Of a DNA stretch of 64,000 bases, positions 62,965-64,000 are shown piece by piece. The position numbers were made by a program, and so were the translations under genes. The notes below the pieces were generated by a model, which was not told the DNA's origin, made no database searches, and was given only the letters and a program-made list of their open reading frames with translations. This DNA comes from Isoetes taiwanensis (lineage: Eukaryota; Streptophyta; Lycopodiopsida; Isoetales; Isoetaceae), in assembly GCA_021234155.1 (NCBI GenBank), contig JAJEKV010000049.1, positions 5,654,691-5,718,690 on the forward strand, written 5' to 3'. Position 1 is the stretch's first letter; each line of letters opens with the position of its first letter.

Positions 62965-63277
62965 TATGCAGATATAAGCATGCACTTAAGGTTTTGAAGG
63001 ATTCCATCGGAGTACATGCAACCAGCCTCCACGTGTTAAACTATCATTTTTTTTTTCATGGGCCTATAAAATGTGCAATAGGATTATTTCATATTTTTTG
63101 AACATGGATAGATGTATCAGATATGCAGATATAAGCATGCACTTAAGGTTTTGAAGGATTCCATCGCAGTACATGCAACTAGCCTCCACGTGTTAAACTA
63201 TCATTTTTTTTATTCATGGGCCTGTAAAATATGCAATAGGTATGATTTTATATTTTTTGAACATGGATAGATGTATC
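62965..63277. repeat. Tandem duplication, 158-bp units
   Basis: Units start at 62965 and 63123 with ATGCAGATATAAGCATGCAC, over 93% alike, containing CCTCCACGTGTTAAAC. Recent compared with the neighbouring pair. Confidence 0.85.
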
Positions 63278-64000
63278 GGATATATGATGGAGTTTGTGGA
63301 GCTAGATGGGTTTGTTTCTTGCAGCATATATCATTAACTAATGTAAGTTAACTGCAATGGCAATTGTGATGTGGTTTTTACCAACACTGACCTATGGTTA
63401 TCATTTCAAATGAGACTTATGATGGAATATGACTTCGAAAGGAGCAATGCAGTTCATGTTTGAAACTAACTCAATTCACCGAAGGTCAAGGATGATTAAT
63501 GTCTTTATAACTTGCTTACTGCCTTTATAGACAGACATCTGTCCAGAGTGTCTTTTGCTCAACAAAATGTGTTGCATGCAGAGACTTCAGATCTGATAAT
63601 TCGAACTTTTGAGCCATCCATCGATTCATTTCTAGAAGTACATGTGTTTGAACGAAAGATTGCAGTTTGAAATATATCCTGTCGAGAGCTTCTGGTGGTT
63701 CTCTACATCAATTAAGTGGTCTTATTATGTAAGATACTGCAAATAGCCACCAAATAGCCACCGGATCCTAAAGGTTCTTAAATCCAAAGAACGTATTTCA
63801 ACAAGGCACTGTAAGTTTTTTAAATAGCATTTTCTCTCTATTCGCGTAAAGGGTTCTCAAAATTTCTCGACCTATTTTATTTTCCTTAAGTGGGACCAGT
63901 GTCAAAATTTATGGGCCATTGCATTGACCATAAGTGCAAATGTTGTCAATTGCAGGAGGAACCCTAAGAAAGGAAGAAAGGATATGCACTACACTCGGTA
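63278..64000. other. Intergenic to window end, nothing certain
   Basis: A segment near 63590-63670 reads DLIIRTFEPSIDSFLEVHVFERKIAV before a stop. It could be a terminal exon of the uncertain gene upstream, but the support is weak. Confidence 0.3.

Overview
This is nuclear DNA of a land plant, most likely a non-flowering vascular plant (fern, lycophyte or gymnosperm). The evidence is a multi-exon MCM9 helicase gene with plant-like introns, an intronless phenylalanine ammonia-lyase (PAL) gene, and a dense, decayed mix of LINEs, Ty1/copia and Ty3/gypsy pieces, a tRNA-derived SINE and a pogo/Tigger transposase. The lineage is an inference; no marker here fixes it.

Layout. 1-9.2 kb holds decayed retroelements: two L1-like LINE ORF1 regions and an endonuclease start on the minus strand, a LINE ORF1 remnant at 6.3-6.75 kb, and a Ty3/gypsy pol remnant at 7.3-9.26 kb. 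From 9.25 to about 14.05 kb there is a truncated LTR element. It has a tRNA-Met-type primer-binding site, two tandem TATA promoters, each preceded by a pair of palindromic repeats, and broken gag-like ORFs. From 16.83 to 27.94 kb lies a complete MCM9 gene (20 exons, 718 codons), with a small copia element in intron 5. From 28.8 to 34.1 kb, pyrimidine/(CT)n tracts alternate with 5'-truncated LINEs.

At 34105-34126 there is a perfect Oxford Nanopore adapter, followed by 9 Ns at 34137-34145. The sequence then starts again inside MCM9 exon 16 and repeats the previous 7 kb up to about 41.25 kb with many errors. This is best read as two unmerged overlapping contigs, not a real duplication. The errors cluster at CAG/CTG sites inside LINEs, as expected if base calls were disturbed by CHG methylation and never polished in repeats. 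The window therefore supports one MCM9 gene, and its true length is probably about 7 kb shorter.

41-49 kb is LINE and SINE sequence, partly unpolished. 50.5-51.0 kb is an inverted-repeat element. 51.69-53.81 kb is PAL, the main protein-coding gene of the right half, with a TATA box, a G-box and a CCAACC element. 54.8-55.5 kb is a PPR pseudogene, 56.7-57.1 kb a deleted LINE, and 57.9-60.18 kb a frameshifted Tigger-like transposase. 60.3-64 kb holds tandem repeats and an uncertain exon chain.

The two real genes are unrelated: MCM9 acts in nuclear DNA repair and recombination, PAL in cytosolic phenylpropanoid entry. The most interesting new structures are a covarying terminal hairpin shared by four LINE 3' ends, the paired palindromes upstream of tandem retroelement promoters, and the sequencing-derived methylation footprint.
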